Source of the DNA: Aliivibrio_A sp016764915 | Lineage (GTDB): Bacteria > Pseudomonadota > Gammaproteobacteria > Enterobacterales > Vibrionaceae | Length of the DNA stretch: 64,000 nt | Direction of reading: 5' to 3' | Assembly: GCA_965224595.1 (NCBI GenBank) | Contig: OZ245058.1 | Location: forward strand, 2,852,001 to 2,916,000 | Shown: positions 1 to 9,288 of the stretch, piece by piece | Layout of the letters: each line of letters opens with the position of its first letter | Numbering within the stretch: position 1 is the stretch's first letter | Notes under the pieces: generated by a model | Told to the model about the DNA's origin: nothing | The model's database searches: none | Seen by the model: the letters and a program-made list of their open reading frames with translations, nothing else | Made by a program: the position numbers and the translations under genes

Positions 1-1429
1 TAACCACATCACCCGCTTTGACTTTACCACCTAAGATACCTTCTACAGCGCTATCTTGGCTTTCAAATACAACCGCTGGTCCGCGAAACTTAAGATTATC
101 CTCATCAACACCTGCTGTTTTCACAATACAGCCATTAACCGCAATGTTGCCAGATAGAACTGCCAGACCACCCTCTTGGCTGAAGGCGTTTTCTCTGCTG
201 CGAATACAACCATTTTGACGGTCATCATCCAAACGGTCCCAACGACAATCCTGTGAAAATGCTTTTGTGGTACGAATTCCAGCAGGACCTGCACGGAAGA
301 ATTTAAGTACGGCTTCATCTTCTGTTTGCATGATGTCGTATTGCGCTAATTGCTCTTTCATACTTAAATCAAGTATGGTTCGAGTATCATTATTCAACAA
401 TCCAGCACGATCTAGCTCGCCAAGAATCGCCATTACGCCACCAGCTCGGTGAACATCTTCCATGTGATATTTAGGCGTTGATGGGGCTACTTTACATAAA
501 TGCGGAACGCGGCGGGACATCTCATCAATATCGTCCATATCAAAATCGATCTCACCCTCTTGTGCTGATGCTAAAAGGTGAAGAACGGTATTACTTGATC
601 CCCCCATTGCAATGTCGAGTGCCATGGCATTTTCAAAGGCGGCTCGATTTGCAATATTACGTGGTAATGCAGACTCATCATCTTGCTCGTAATAGCGTTT
701 GGTGAGTGCAACAACACGTTTACCTGCATTAATAAACAGTTGTTCACGATCGGCGTGGGTCGCGAGCATTGAACCATTACCCGGCTGAGATAGGCCTAGA
801 GCTTCAGTCAAACAGTTCATTGAGTTGGCAGTAAACATACCTGAACATGAGCCACACGTAGGGCATGCAGATCGCTCAACTTGCTCACTTTGCTCATCAG
901 AGATGGTTGGGTCGGCACCTTGAATCATGGCATCAACCAGATCAAGTTTAATTATCTGATCGGAAAGCTTTGTTTTACCTGCTTCCATAGGACCGCCAGA
1001 AACGAAAATCACCGGAATATTAAGACGCATTGCTGCCATCATCATTCCCGGAGTAATTTTGTCACAGTTTGAGATACAGACCATCGCATCCGCACAGTGA
1101 GCGTTTACCATATACTCAACAGAATCTGCAATCAGCTCCCGTGATGGCAAAGAATAAAGCATGCCACCATGACCCATTGCGATACCATCATCAACAGCAA
1201 TAGTATTGAACTCTTTAGCGATACCACCCGCTTTTTCAATTTCACCAGCCACCAATTGACCCATATCTTTTAGATGGACGTGACCTGGGACAAACTGGGT
1301 AAATGAGTTAACGACAGCAATGATAGGTTTACCAAAATCTTCATCTTTTACTCCAGTGGCGCGCCATAATGCACGAGCTCCAGCCATATTCCGGCCATGG
1401 GTTGTTGTCGCTGAACGATACTTAGGCAT
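1..1429 (-). CDS. ilvD: Dihydroxy-acid dehydratase IlvD (C-terminus beyond window)
   Basis: Catalyses dehydration of 2,3-dihydroxy-isovalerate and 2,3-dihydroxy-3-methylvalerate to the 2-keto acids, the third common step of valine and isoleucine synthesis, in the cytoplasm. The minus-strand frame opens at the ATG at 1427-1429 (protein starts MPKYRSATTT) and stays open to base 1. About 476 of the usual ~613 residues are present. The iron-sulfur cysteines are visible: C122 in CISNCDKITPG and the later CPTCGSCSGMF motif. The gene follows ilvE by 21 bp in the same direction, so it belongs to the attenuated ilvLGMEDA operon. Nothing looks broken; the truncation is only the window edge. ilvA would be expected further left. 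Confidence 0.97.
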   Translation of the reverse strand, partial: MPKYRSATTTHGRNMAGARALWRATGVKDEDFGKPIIAVVNSFTQFVPGHVHLKDMGQLVAGEIEKAGGIAKEFNTIAVDDGIAMGHGGMLYSLPSRELIADSVEYMVNAHCADAMVCISNCDKITPGMMMAAMRLNIPVIFVSGGPMEAGKTKLSDQIIKLDLVDAMIQGADPTISDEQSEQVERSACPTCGSCSGMFTANSMNCLTEALGLSQPGNGSMLATHADREQLFINAGKRVVALTKRYYEQDDESALPRNIANRAAFENAMALDIAMGGSSNTVLHLLASAQEGEIDFDMDDIDEMSRRVPHLCKVAPSTPKYHMEDVHRAGGVMAILGELDRAGLLNNDTRTILDLSMKEQLAQYDIMQTEDEAVLKFFRAGPAGIRTTKAFSQDCRWDRLDDDRQNGCIRSRENAFSQEGGLAVLSGNIAVNGCIVKTAGVDEDNLKFRGPAVVFESQDSAVEGILGGKVKAGDVV

Positions 1430-1450
1430 TGTAATAAATCCTTCTATTAA

Positions 1451-2392
1451 TTATTTTGAAGCGTCGGTGCTGTAAACATAATCTAACCAGCCCCACTTAT
1501 CTTCTGTTGTTCCGTTGAACAGGCCAAAGTATGCCGCTTGGATCTCTTTGGTAATTGGTCCGCGCTTTCCTGTCCCTACCTCAATTTGGTCCACACTTCT
1601 TACCGGAACAATTTCAGCAGCAGTGCCGGTCATGAATACTTCGTCTGCAAGGTAAAGAGCCTCGCGTGCGATGTTCTCTTCACGAACTTCATAACCTCTC
1701 TCTTTTGCAAGGATCATAATGGTGTCACGCGTAATACCAGGTAAAATAGCGCAGGTGGCCGGTGGAGTAGATAGAATGCCATTTCGAATCACAAATATAT
1801 TCTCTCCAGCTCCTTCAGAGAGGTAACCATCGACGCTTAATGCTATACCTTCTGCGTAACCATGACGACGAGCTTCACTACCAACTAATAGTGATGACAG
1901 GTAGTTCCCCCCAGCTTTAGCGGCGGTTGGTATGGTGTTTGGTGCCGCACGACTCCAACTTGAAATCATGGCGTCTACACCACTCTCCAGTGCTTCTTCT
2001 CCAAGATAAGAACCCCAAGGGAAAGCAGCACAAATTAGCTCCATATTGGTATCAACAGGAGGACAAACCCCCAAACCAACATTACCAACATAACCAAGAG
2101 GGCGGATATAGGCAGATTTCAGTTTGTTGATACGAACTGTTTCACGGCATATCTCCATTAACTCATCAACAGAGTATGGGATAGGGAAGCGATAAATTTT
2201 TGCTGAGTTTTTTAGGCGTTCCATATGCTCTTTGTGGCGAAAAATGATAGGACCTTTAGGAGTGTCATAACAACGAATGCCTTCAAAAACAGAGGTTCCG
2301 TAATGCATAGCATGCGTTAGAACGTGTACGTTTGCGTCAGCCCAAGGGACCATTTCACCATTAAACCAAATATAATCTGCTGTATTTGCCAT
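1451..2392 (-). CDS. ilvE: Branched-chain amino acid aminotransferase IlvE
   Basis: Fold-type IV, PLP-dependent transaminase that makes the last step of valine, leucine and isoleucine synthesis (2-keto acid plus glutamate to amino acid). The protein is 313 aa, close to the family's ~309. The PLP-lysine region AAKAGGNYLSSLL and the SEGAGENIF motif of class IV aminotransferases are visible. It starts MANTADYIWFNGEMVPW. It lies 12 bp after ilvM and 21 bp before ilvD on the minus strand, in the usual ilvGMED order. Regulation should be through the ilvL attenuator upstream of ilvG. Confidence 0.97.
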   Translation of the reverse strand: MANTADYIWFNGEMVPWADANVHVLTHAMHYGTSVFEGIRCYDTPKGPIIFRHKEHMERLKNSAKIYRFPIPYSVDELMEICRETVRINKLKSAYIRPLGYVGNVGLGVCPPVDTNMELICAAFPWGSYLGEEALESGVDAMISSWSRAAPNTIPTAAKAGGNYLSSLLVGSEARRHGYAEGIALSVDGYLSEGAGENIFVIRNGILSTPPATCAILPGITRDTIMILAKERGYEVREENIAREALYLADEVFMTGTAAEIVPVRSVDQIEVGTGKRGPITKEIQAAYFGLFNGTTEDKWGWLDYVYSTDASK

Positions 2393-2404
2393 TTGCCACT
2401 TTCC

Positions 2405-2650
2405 TTATGCGCTTTGTATTGTTGTTACATCAACCGTGCGTATGTCCCATAACTTCTCAACCTGGTTGGTAATAAGGCTGATAGGACGTTCGCTTTCAAC
2501 GATGATCTCTATTTTAGCAATCTTGTTCGACTGGTTTTGAGTCGCCGTCACTTTTAGTATAGTGAAACCTCTGTGTCGGATAACTCTAAGAACACGTTCT
2601 AATAGAACAGGACGATCATTGGCTTCAATATTTAATAGATGCTGTATCAT
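2405..2650 (-). CDS. ilvM: Acetolactate synthase II small (regulatory) subunit IlvM
   Basis: An 81-residue ACT-domain protein (MIQHLLNIEANDRPVLLERVLRVIRHRGF) that partners the IlvG catalytic subunit in acetohydroxyacid synthase II. Its length and the N-terminal ACT signature match enterobacterial and vibrio IlvM. Its ATG overlaps the ilvG stop codon by one base at 2650, which suggests translational coupling and equimolar subunits. Followed by ilvE after 12 bp. In enterobacteria isozyme II is the valine-insensitive one; that the same holds here is inferred from family membership. Confidence 0.95.
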   Translation of the reverse strand: MIQHLLNIEANDRPVLLERVLRVIRHRGFTILKVTATQNQSNKIAKIEIIVESERPISLITNQVEKLWDIRTVDVTTIQSA

Positions 2651-4296
2651 TATGAGCTCTCCAACATTTCATGATTTGCAGCGCCTGGTGGCACAAGAGG
2701 CCATACGTTCTCTTCTTCAGATATCATCACATGCAGCATATAGGCCGTTTTACTGGCGAACATCTCTTTAAGAGCGGGTTCAACTTCCTCTTTTTTAGTA
2801 ATCGTTTTCCCTGGAAAGCCAAACGCTGCAGCTAAGGCGACAAAGTCTGGGTTATCATCAAGAATTGTCTCACTATGACGACCATCAAAAAATAGTGACT
2901 GCCATTGACGAACCATGCCAAGACGTTGGTTGTTTAGAAGTACTATTTTAACTGGAATTTGACGGCGCTTTAACGTACCTAGCTCTTGTACATTCATCAT
3001 GAATGAACCATCACCGGTAATCAGTACCGACTGATCATCTGGACGGGCCACACTGGCACCCATGGCAACAGGCAATCCATAACCCATAGTGCCAAGACCT
3101 GCTGATGTCATATAATTTTGAGGTTGACGAGGCTGTATATGCTGAGCAGACCACATTTGATGCTGGCCTACATCGGTTGAAATCATAGTACTGTCTGGCA
3201 TGAGATCAGACAGTTGTTTAAGTAATCTAGGAGCAAAAATAAGGTCACCAGGATGATCATAATTCCATTTAAATTCGGTTCTCAGCTCATCGGCGTGCGC
3301 CAGCCATGACGTAATGTCGTTTGGCATATTTAACTGTGGAAGTACCACATTAATATCGCATTGAATCGGAGCATTTGCTGTGCGAAGTTTATTGAATTCA
3401 GCGGCGTCAATATCAATATGAATGACTTTTGCATGTGGAGCAAAGGTATCTAATTTACCGGTTACTCGATCATCGAACCGAGCGCCAATCACAATAAGAA
3501 GATCAGCCTTTTGAACCACTAAATTAGCGGCTTTGGTTCCATGCATTCCCAGCATACCTAAATAGTGTGGATTGTGACGTTCAATGGTACCAAGCCCTTT
3601 TAATGTACTTACTGAAGGCATTGGGTTGCATTGTAAAAACTGTCGTACAGTCGTTGTCGCTTTAGCAAGCTGTACGCCGCCGCCCACATACAATACGGGT
3701 TTATTACTGGCAGATAACAGCTGTTGAGCTACCTCAATTGAGCCCGCTGCTGCAATGGGTTTTGCTGGTGGCTCAAAAAAAGGAAGAACAGTCACTGGCG
3801 CTTCAGCAAGTTGGACATCTTTTGCAATGTCTACCAATACGGGACCTGGTCGGCCTGATTTGGCAACTTCAAAGGCTTCGGAAAGTGTAGGGGCAAGTTC
3901 ATTAATGTCAGTCACAAGGTAGCTGTGCTTGGTACATGATAGTGACATACCAATAACATCCATCTCTTGGAACGCATCGGTACCGATCAGTGAGCTGGCG
4001 ACCTGTCCAGTAATCGCCACTAATGGCACTGAATCCATGAAGGCATCAGCAAGGCCTGTAACAAGATTGGTCGCACCGGGTCCAGATGTCGCAAGACAGA
4101 CACCGACATCTTGAGTTGAGCGAGCTAAGCCAATCGCAGCCATCGCAGCTCCTTGCTCATGACGACAGAGAATGTGCTCAACTCCTCCATCATATAAAGC
4201 ATCGTAAATTGGCATAATCGCACCACCAGGGTAACCAAATACCGTTTTAATGCCCTCTTGTTGCAAAGCCGACACGACTAGGTTTGCTCCATTCAT
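2650..4296 (-). CDS. ilvG: Acetolactate synthase II large subunit IlvG
   Basis: Thiamine-diphosphate and FAD-dependent enzyme that condenses two pyruvates, or pyruvate with 2-oxobutyrate, to acetolactate or acetohydroxybutyrate. I place the start at the ATG at 4294-4296 (MNGANLVVSALQQEGIKTVFGYPGG). This gives 548 aa, the length of E. coli IlvG, and avoids the 10-residue upstream extension of the longer open frame. The catalytic glutamate lies in CRHEQGAAMAAIG, and the ThDP-binding motif GDGSFMMNVQELGT is intact. The frame is uninterrupted, unlike the frameshifted ilvG of E. coli K-12. It is the first structural gene after the ilvL leader and attenuator and overlaps ilvM by one base. Confidence 0.96.
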   Translation of the reverse strand: MNGANLVVSALQQEGIKTVFGYPGGAIMPIYDALYDGGVEHILCRHEQGAAMAAIGLARSTQDVGVCLATSGPGATNLVTGLADAFMDSVPLVAITGQVASSLIGTDAFQEMDVIGMSLSCTKHSYLVTDINELAPTLSEAFEVAKSGRPGPVLVDIAKDVQLAEAPVTVLPFFEPPAKPIAAAGSIEVAQQLLSASNKPVLYVGGGVQLAKATTTVRQFLQCNPMPSVSTLKGLGTIERHNPHYLGMLGMHGTKAANLVVQKADLLIVIGARFDDRVTGKLDTFAPHAKVIHIDIDAAEFNKLRTANAPIQCDINVVLPQLNMPNDITSWLAHADELRTEFKWNYDHPGDLIFAPRLLKQLSDLMPDSTMISTDVGQHQMWSAQHIQPRQPQNYMTSAGLGTMGYGLPVAMGASVARPDDQSVLITGDGSFMMNVQELGTLKRRQIPVKIVLLNNQRLGMVRQWQSLFFDGRHSETILDDNPDFVALAAAFGFPGKTITKKEEVEPALKEMFASKTAYMLHVMISEEENVWPLVPPGAANHEMLESS

Positions 4297-4399
4297 TTTT
4301 AATATCCTTTTCAATCCTTGAGCCACTTATTTTGAAGCGGTGTCATCATTGACGGATGCACGGCCTGTGCAACTACACGCTTTCTGGTGACTAATTATA

Positions 4400-4436
4400 A
4401 AAAAACCCCCTTGCTTATCTGCTTGGGGGTTTTTTG
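4400..4436 (-). terminator. ilv attenuator terminator
   Basis: Read on the minus strand, a GC-rich hairpin (AACCCCC... ...GGGGGTT) followed by a run of seven T residues lies between the ilvL stop codon and ilvG. Position and form are those of the transcription attenuator of ilvLGMEDA operons. Ribosome stalling on the Ile/Val/Leu-rich leader would favour the antiterminator. Confidence 0.88.
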
Positions 4437-4455
4437 TGTGCTTGGTTAACTTCTT

Positions 4456-4536
4456 TTAGCTCACTCTCCCCCGTATCGCGATAATAATCACGACGACGTT
4501 GATAATGAGAATGTTCAGTTGTGCAAAAAGTGGCAT
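4456..4536 (-). CDS. ilvL: ilv operon leader peptide IlvL
   Basis: A 26-codon frame: MPLFAQLNILIINVVVIII, then AIRGRVS and a TAA stop. Fourteen of the 26 residues are Leu, Ile or Val, including an unbroken VVVIII run. It ends about 20 bases before the attenuator hairpin and lies directly upstream of ilvG on the same strand. This is the classical leader for transcription attenuation by charged tRNA-Ile, -Val and -Leu. I identified it from composition and position; its sequence is not closely conserved with E. coli IlvL. Confidence 0.88.
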   Translation of the reverse strand: MPLFAQLNILIINVVVIIIAIRGRVS

Positions 4537-4721
4537 TGTTAGTTTGTTAACCTATTTTTGTGTTCTTTTGATGTCTTACCTTAAGTGGTAACACAGACAT
4601 GACTCTCATGACAAGAAAAAATAGAAATATTTAGCACTTTTAATGCTTATTTATGCTTTGTACATAGCAAATGATATCAGACAGTCTTAAATCAGCACAT
4701 TTACTTATAACGGATAACTTT

Positions 4722-5309
4722 ATGGGATTAGCAATTATTCACAGTCGTGCATGCATTGGCGTTGAAGCACCACCTGTCACGGTCGAAGTTCATATTAGCA
4801 ATGGTATGCCTGGTTTTGCCCTCGTTGGTTTGCCTGAAACCACTGTGAAAGAGGCAAAGGATAGAGTAAGAAGTGCCATTATTAATGCAAAATTCGAGTT
4901 TCCATCTAAAAAAATCACCGTTAACTTAGCCCCTGCAGATCTACCTAAAGAAGGGGGACGATTTGATCTCCCGATCGCCCTCGGTATTTTAGTCGCATCG
5001 GGTCAGGTATCAGAGAGAAAATTAAGTCAGTATGAGTTTGTCGGTGAGTTAGCTCTGTCAGGTGATCTTCGGAGAGTGAAGGGGGTGCTTCCTGCGGCAA
5101 TGGCGGCGGAAAAAGACAAACGCTGCTTAATTGTTCCGGATGAAAACGGTGATCAAGCAGCACTGGTAGGCGCTAATATTCATAAGTCATCACCGACGTT
5201 ATTAAACGTATGTCATGAACTGTGTGATGAGAAAAAGCTGGATTTATTTAGGACAGATTCGGTGATTAAAGTGGTCACTCATGATAGAGATTTACAAGAC
5301 ATAATAGGG
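4722..5309 (+). pseudogene. comM: ComM (YifB) N-terminal fragment, interrupted by genomic island
   Basis: ComM is a MCM-like AAA+ hexameric helicase that promotes branch migration during natural transformation. This piece carries the first 196 codons: MGLAIIHSRACIGVEAP, then VEVHISNGMPGFALVGLPET and NLAPADLPKEGGRFDLP, the N-terminal domain of the family. I start it at 4722 rather than the upstream in-frame ATG because family members begin at the equivalent residue. The frame matches ComM up to DLQDIIG (5309) and then meets an in-frame TAA at 5310, the first base of the island. The rest of comM resumes at 29,074. The two parts total about 507 residues, the normal length, so nothing of the gene seems lost, only split. 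Confidence 0.93.
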
Positions 5310-5331
5310 TAATGTTGCTAAGGGATTTAGA
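5310..5331 (+). repeat. Left terminal inverted repeat of the island
   Basis: Begins TAATGTTGCT and ends ATTTAGA. Compared with the reverse complement of 29,046-29,067 it matches at 15 of 22 positions, including seven consecutive bases TGTTGCT and five at the inner end. It starts exactly where ComM coding ends. Confidence 0.65.
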
Positions 5332-5424
5332 TTGGGAATCTTAATAATAAAAGCGTATGAAATTTAGATGATATTTAAACTCTGTACTACAATTTAGATA
5401 ATGGTTTTTGTATGGACAACTTTC

Positions 5425-6810
5425 ATGCCGAGAAATAAAAAAGTCATTCCAAAAGATGTTGGTGCTGGAGATTACTATATTGCTGAAGTTTCAGTGGAGA
5501 AAAAACCTAAAATTGAGTTCTCTACAAACAAGCTTACCGGAGAAATCGAACCTCGCTTAGTAAAAAGAGAAAATCCAATTATTTATACAATTACAGTGTT
5601 GTTAGACCCTAAAGGGTTTTCAGTGATACCAGTAAGTATGTTCATTCGTCATTTAGCTAATAATGGGTTACAGATAGATACCCTTCATTCGCATGCAAGG
5701 GGGTTACTTGCATTTTATAGGTGGATGAAGATCGAAAATAAAACTATATACGATTGTAGCGATATTAAAGAGGAAGGGGTTGTATATGGTTTTCGAGATT
5801 TTTTGTGTAACAATTTAAAACATGAAGTAGTTAATAAAGACGGGAGTGTTCAGTTAGCGGGTATGTATATGCCTAATACTTGTAAATCCTATGTTCTCAC
5901 AATCGTTAGGTTCTTTGAATTTTTACACGTAGAGCGGATCATTCGCCTGTCAGATAAGTATGTTCCTTTTGAATATCAATATATTAACGTTAGGAGGAAG
6001 AGTCGAGGTGTCAATAACCATGATATATTAGGACATATAAAAAAAAGTGATCATGAAGTAAGTGTTACTACAACTGGATTAACTAATCCATTTGGGAAAA
6101 CTCAATCTACACCATCTCACCACAAATTAACTCCGATGGATGAAGAAGAAAAAGATATTCTGTATAAGCATTTGCGACATAAGAAAGGGAACTTTAGACA
6201 TAGTTTTGAAGTCAAGGATCTTATGATTTATGTTGCTACAGAAACAGGTTTAAGACTTGAAGAGTTGGTGACTTTCCCGCTCAGCGTAGTTAGACATCTG
6301 AGCCCTGAGGAAGATGTGGTAAAGGTTGCTATTGGTGAAATTATAAATGGATGTAAAACAAAATACGATAAACAGAGGACAATAGAAATTTCTCGGGATG
6401 TTATGGAGGAACTGCTTCAATATAAAGAAAGTAATGCAAGAAAAGTCACGAAAAGACTATCTCCAGTAAATCATAACTCTCTTTTTCTAAATCTTAAAAA
6501 TGGACTTCCATTCAATACAAATACTATACAAACATATTATCGAAATATTCGCGAAAACATAAAGTTATCACATCCAGATTGGTATTTTACTATTCATGAT
6601 AGTAGGTCTACTTTTGCAACACATTGGCTATATAACGAACATAATAAGCGTGGTGTTATATTTAATGTGCTCCTTGATGAATTAAGTTTACTTATGGGGC
6701 ATAAAGATACAGCTACAACTGAAAAATATATAAAATATATGGATACAGAAAGTTATTGGTTGAAATTTGCATTGAAAAAAAATAGATATATTCATAAAAT
6801 AATGGAGTAG
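5425..6810 (+). CDS. gmtY: Tyrosine recombinase, first of the island module (GmtY candidate)
   Basis: Site-specific recombinase expected to cut and rejoin the island ends. The open frame starts at 5401 (469 aa), but ATG 5425 (MPRNKK) has a GGA 9 bases upstream and is a likelier start (461 aa). Numbered from 5401, the full catalytic set of the DNA_BRE_C domain is visible: R285 in ETGLRLEEL, H399 and R402 in TIHDSRSTF, H434 in LLMGHKDTATT and nucleophile Y443 in EKYIKYM. Residues ~60-190 look like a SAM-like core-binding domain. It lies 90-115 bp inside the left end and is followed after 3 bp by the next recombinase gene. The layout fits Gamma-Mobile-Trio recombinase GmtY; Tn554 TnpA is the alternative comparison. 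The symbol is tentative. Confidence 0.8.
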   Translation: MPRNKKVIPKDVGAGDYYIAEVSVEKKPKIEFSTNKLTGEIEPRLVKRENPIIYTITVLLDPKGFSVIPVSMFIRHLANNGLQIDTLHSHARGLLAFYRWMKIENKTIYDCSDIKEEGVVYGFRDFLCNNLKHEVVNKDGSVQLAGMYMPNTCKSYVLTIVRFFEFLHVERIIRLSDKYVPFEYQYINVRRKSRGVNNHDILGHIKKSDHEVSVTTTGLTNPFGKTQSTPSHHKLTPMDEEEKDILYKHLRHKKGNFRHSFEVKDLMIYVATETGLRLEELVTFPLSVVRHLSPEEDVVKVAIGEIINGCKTKYDKQRTIEISRDVMEELLQYKESNARKVTKRLSPVNHNSLFLNLKNGLPFNTNTIQTYYRNIRENIKLSHPDWYFTIHDSRSTFATHWLYNEHNKRGVIFNVLLDELSLLMGHKDTATTEKYIKYMDTESYWLKFALKKNRYIHKIME

Positions 6811-6813
6811 GTC

Positions 6814-9276
6814 ATGGCTAAAAGTCCGATTACAAAATATATAAAGCCTGTCGAAAAAGTAGTTGCTGAGGACACGGTTGCCGAACTGGATATGGAAGTA
6901 GTTTTACATCCAAAGGGTCAGAGAAAACAACATCACAACTTAAAAGAATGGTGTTACAAAAATTGTGATTTAAATGAGGCTCTTGTTAGACCGTCGAGAT
7001 TATCTATAATAAAAAAAATATATAACTTACTTAAAAGTAAAAAAAACGATCGTTATAGTGATGGTACTATACTTGGATATTTAAGAGTAATGCGTGCTTA
7101 TATTATTTTTTGTGATAAGTGTAATCTGAAATTTTTCAATAAAGAAGGTTACCTTGCATTTTGTGGGAATGGAGGGGAACTTGAAAGGCAGATGGCTATT
7201 GCTAATAATCAAAAACCATATATGTTTATGTATGAAGACGGTGAAAGTGTTGGTATATCAGAAAAAACACTAGGAAGTATGAAATCCTCGCTAAATGCTG
7301 TTATGGCAGGGATAGGATTTAATGTTCTTGAGTTTCAGATTCATATGCACGTGCAAGTTGGTTCAAAAAAAGACACAACAATCCCATATGACTCTCAAGA
7401 GTGGGAGTTAATGCTACGGCGTTTAAATTATTATTTCCTATCATTAGCATCTCAATTAATAGCTTTTAGAAATGAAAATCCAGGCTCTCCTCCGCCAAAT
7501 AATTTAGATGCAATAATAGACTATATTGATGGAAAACCAATCATAGTAAATTTTAAAAGAGGTGAAAATACTAAAAAATGTAATGACATTGCAGACAGTA
7601 GTCCATTTGTTCAATGTATGATGGCAGGGGTGTTGCTATTTTCGTACTATACTGCTTTTAATACAACCTCGATACTCACTCTTCGACATCCAATAATAGA
7701 AAAGAAAATGAAAGAGGGAGGTAAAACCTTAGAGTATACTCGTGTTAAAGCATATAAAGGACGTTCTAGAAAAGATGTTCAAGCCATTTTTACATCTAGC
7801 GTTGACGAAAGTGAGCATTCTGAATGGAATGAAAATACAGATAAGCCTGGATATATAATGGCTGAAATGAGAAAGCGAGATAATAACAATATCCAAGATG
7901 GACTGACTTTTGTTAGGCTGCTTGAAACATTTTCAACAATATATTCAGAAAGTGAATGTGGATATATATTTTACGCTTATTCACAACAAAATAGTATGCT
8001 TTCAGATTATACACCGCACTGCTCGGTAAAATTGTCGGCATTTTTAGGGTTATATAGTACTAATAGAGTAAATATAGCTAACCATTTAATAGGTGTTTTT
8101 TATTCAGTAGTTAACGGTCAACAACGTCCAGATTATTCATTTGGTGAGTCATCTACTTCTTGCTTTAGAATTGTAAGAAAAAAAATTAAAAAACTACCTC
8201 CAACTGCTTTAAAAAAACAAGCAATAGATTCAGCATGGACAGCAATTACATGCCTTACAAGCACTGAATTGAAGGGGGTGGTTATGCCTTTAAAATTCTC
8301 AAGTGTAAATGAAAGAGGCTTTGTTGACGTTAGTTTCTATTATGAAAACCAAGAGGAAGGTCACTTTGAAGTAGAAGAAAAATACATCACCTTTCTTAAA
8401 GACCTATCAGAGTTTTCTTTAAAGTGGAACCCATTACCACCTCTAGGTACGGACAAAGGAAAACCAGCATACTTGTTACCTCTAGGGCGTAAATACAACA
8501 CTCACCAATGGAGTAATAAGGTATGTCTTACAACAGCATCTACCTTAATGAGCCTTGGAATACGGCACGGAGATTTTCTTTTAGATTGTAACCCCCGAAG
8601 AATTAGAGCTACAACCAGTAATTTAGAGTATAGCGAAAAAGATATGGGATTTAGTGCTAGGCAGATACTCCAGCATCAAACGGAAGTTCAAGATAAAAAT
8701 TACCCTAATGGCCATCCAGATGATAATAGCAGAATGATATACCAGGGCATAAATGTGCTCATAGAGATACTAACAGGAATCAATAGAGATGATGCAATTG
8801 AAAGGGTAAAGACAAAGCTTGATATACCAATAATTGAATATGAAAAATATATTGAAAGAAATATGCCAACTAACCCTAATGGCATATTATGTAACTCTAG
8901 GCCTGATCTAGTTGATACAAAGGACTATCACTATTCAGCTAGAAAGTTCGCAACAAAGGAAGGTATTATTTCTGAAGGGGGCGATATTCCTTGTTATCAA
9001 TACGATTTGTGTGTTTTTTGTAAGAGTGCACAATTAGTCGATGAACCATATGCTATATACAAACTTATAAGCTTTATTGATGCTTTAAGTGATGCAATAT
9101 CACTACACTCAGAAAATGCAGTTTTTTTTCTCAAGAAAATTGCTCAATTCGAAGCGCACTTAGAAAATATTCCTATTGATACACTGTTTAAAGCAGAATC
9201 ATTATTAAAAGAAAATGGTAGGTATTTTATGTTTAAGCCAATGGATTCTGTTGTACAGCATATGAGTTTTTTATAA
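6814..9276 (+). CDS. gmtZ: Large degenerate tyrosine-recombinase-like protein (GmtZ candidate)
   Basis: An 820-residue protein, second in the module, with a good ribosome site (GGAGTAGG) that overlaps the end of the previous gene. A recombinase fold is suggested near residues ~265-630, but the catalytic positions are altered. The box I arginine motif reads TAFNTTSIL where active enzymes have TGLRxEEL. The HxxR motif reads NPRRIRATT. The last motif reads LQHQTEVQDKNY, where a histidine and a tyrosine can still be placed. A cysteine-rich stretch near the C-terminus (CYQYDLCVFC) may bind zinc. I read it as an accessory or architectural recombinase, comparable to partners in recombinase-in-trio elements. 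I am not certain whether this protein or the next corresponds to GmtZ. Confidence 0.75.
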   Translation: MAKSPITKYIKPVEKVVAEDTVAELDMEVVLHPKGQRKQHHNLKEWCYKNCDLNEALVRPSRLSIIKKIYNLLKSKKNDRYSDGTILGYLRVMRAYIIFCDKCNLKFFNKEGYLAFCGNGGELERQMAIANNQKPYMFMYEDGESVGISEKTLGSMKSSLNAVMAGIGFNVLEFQIHMHVQVGSKKDTTIPYDSQEWELMLRRLNYYFLSLASQLIAFRNENPGSPPPNNLDAIIDYIDGKPIIVNFKRGENTKKCNDIADSSPFVQCMMAGVLLFSYYTAFNTTSILTLRHPIIEKKMKEGGKTLEYTRVKAYKGRSRKDVQAIFTSSVDESEHSEWNENTDKPGYIMAEMRKRDNNNIQDGLTFVRLLETFSTIYSESECGYIFYAYSQQNSMLSDYTPHCSVKLSAFLGLYSTNRVNIANHLIGVFYSVVNGQQRPDYSFGESSTSCFRIVRKKIKKLPPTALKKQAIDSAWTAITCLTSTELKGVVMPLKFSSVNERGFVDVSFYYENQEEGHFEVEEKYITFLKDLSEFSLKWNPLPPLGTDKGKPAYLLPLGRKYNTHQWSNKVCLTTASTLMSLGIRHGDFLLDCNPRRIRATTSNLEYSEKDMGFSARQILQHQTEVQDKNYPNGHPDDNSRMIYQGINVLIEILTGINRDDAIERVKTKLDIPIIEYEKYIERNMPTNPNGILCNSRPDLVDTKDYHYSARKFATKEGIISEGGDIPCYQYDLCVFCKSAQLVDEPYAIYKLISFIDALSDAISLHSENAVFFLKKIAQFEAHLENIPIDTLFKAESLLKENGRYFMFKPMDSVVQHMSFL

Positions 9277-9288
9277 CAAGGTGAGTTT

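Noticed and set aside
1..1429. Whether ilvD is a pseudogene, since no complete ORF is listed there
   Set aside because: The frame is open throughout; it only lacks its end because the window starts inside it.
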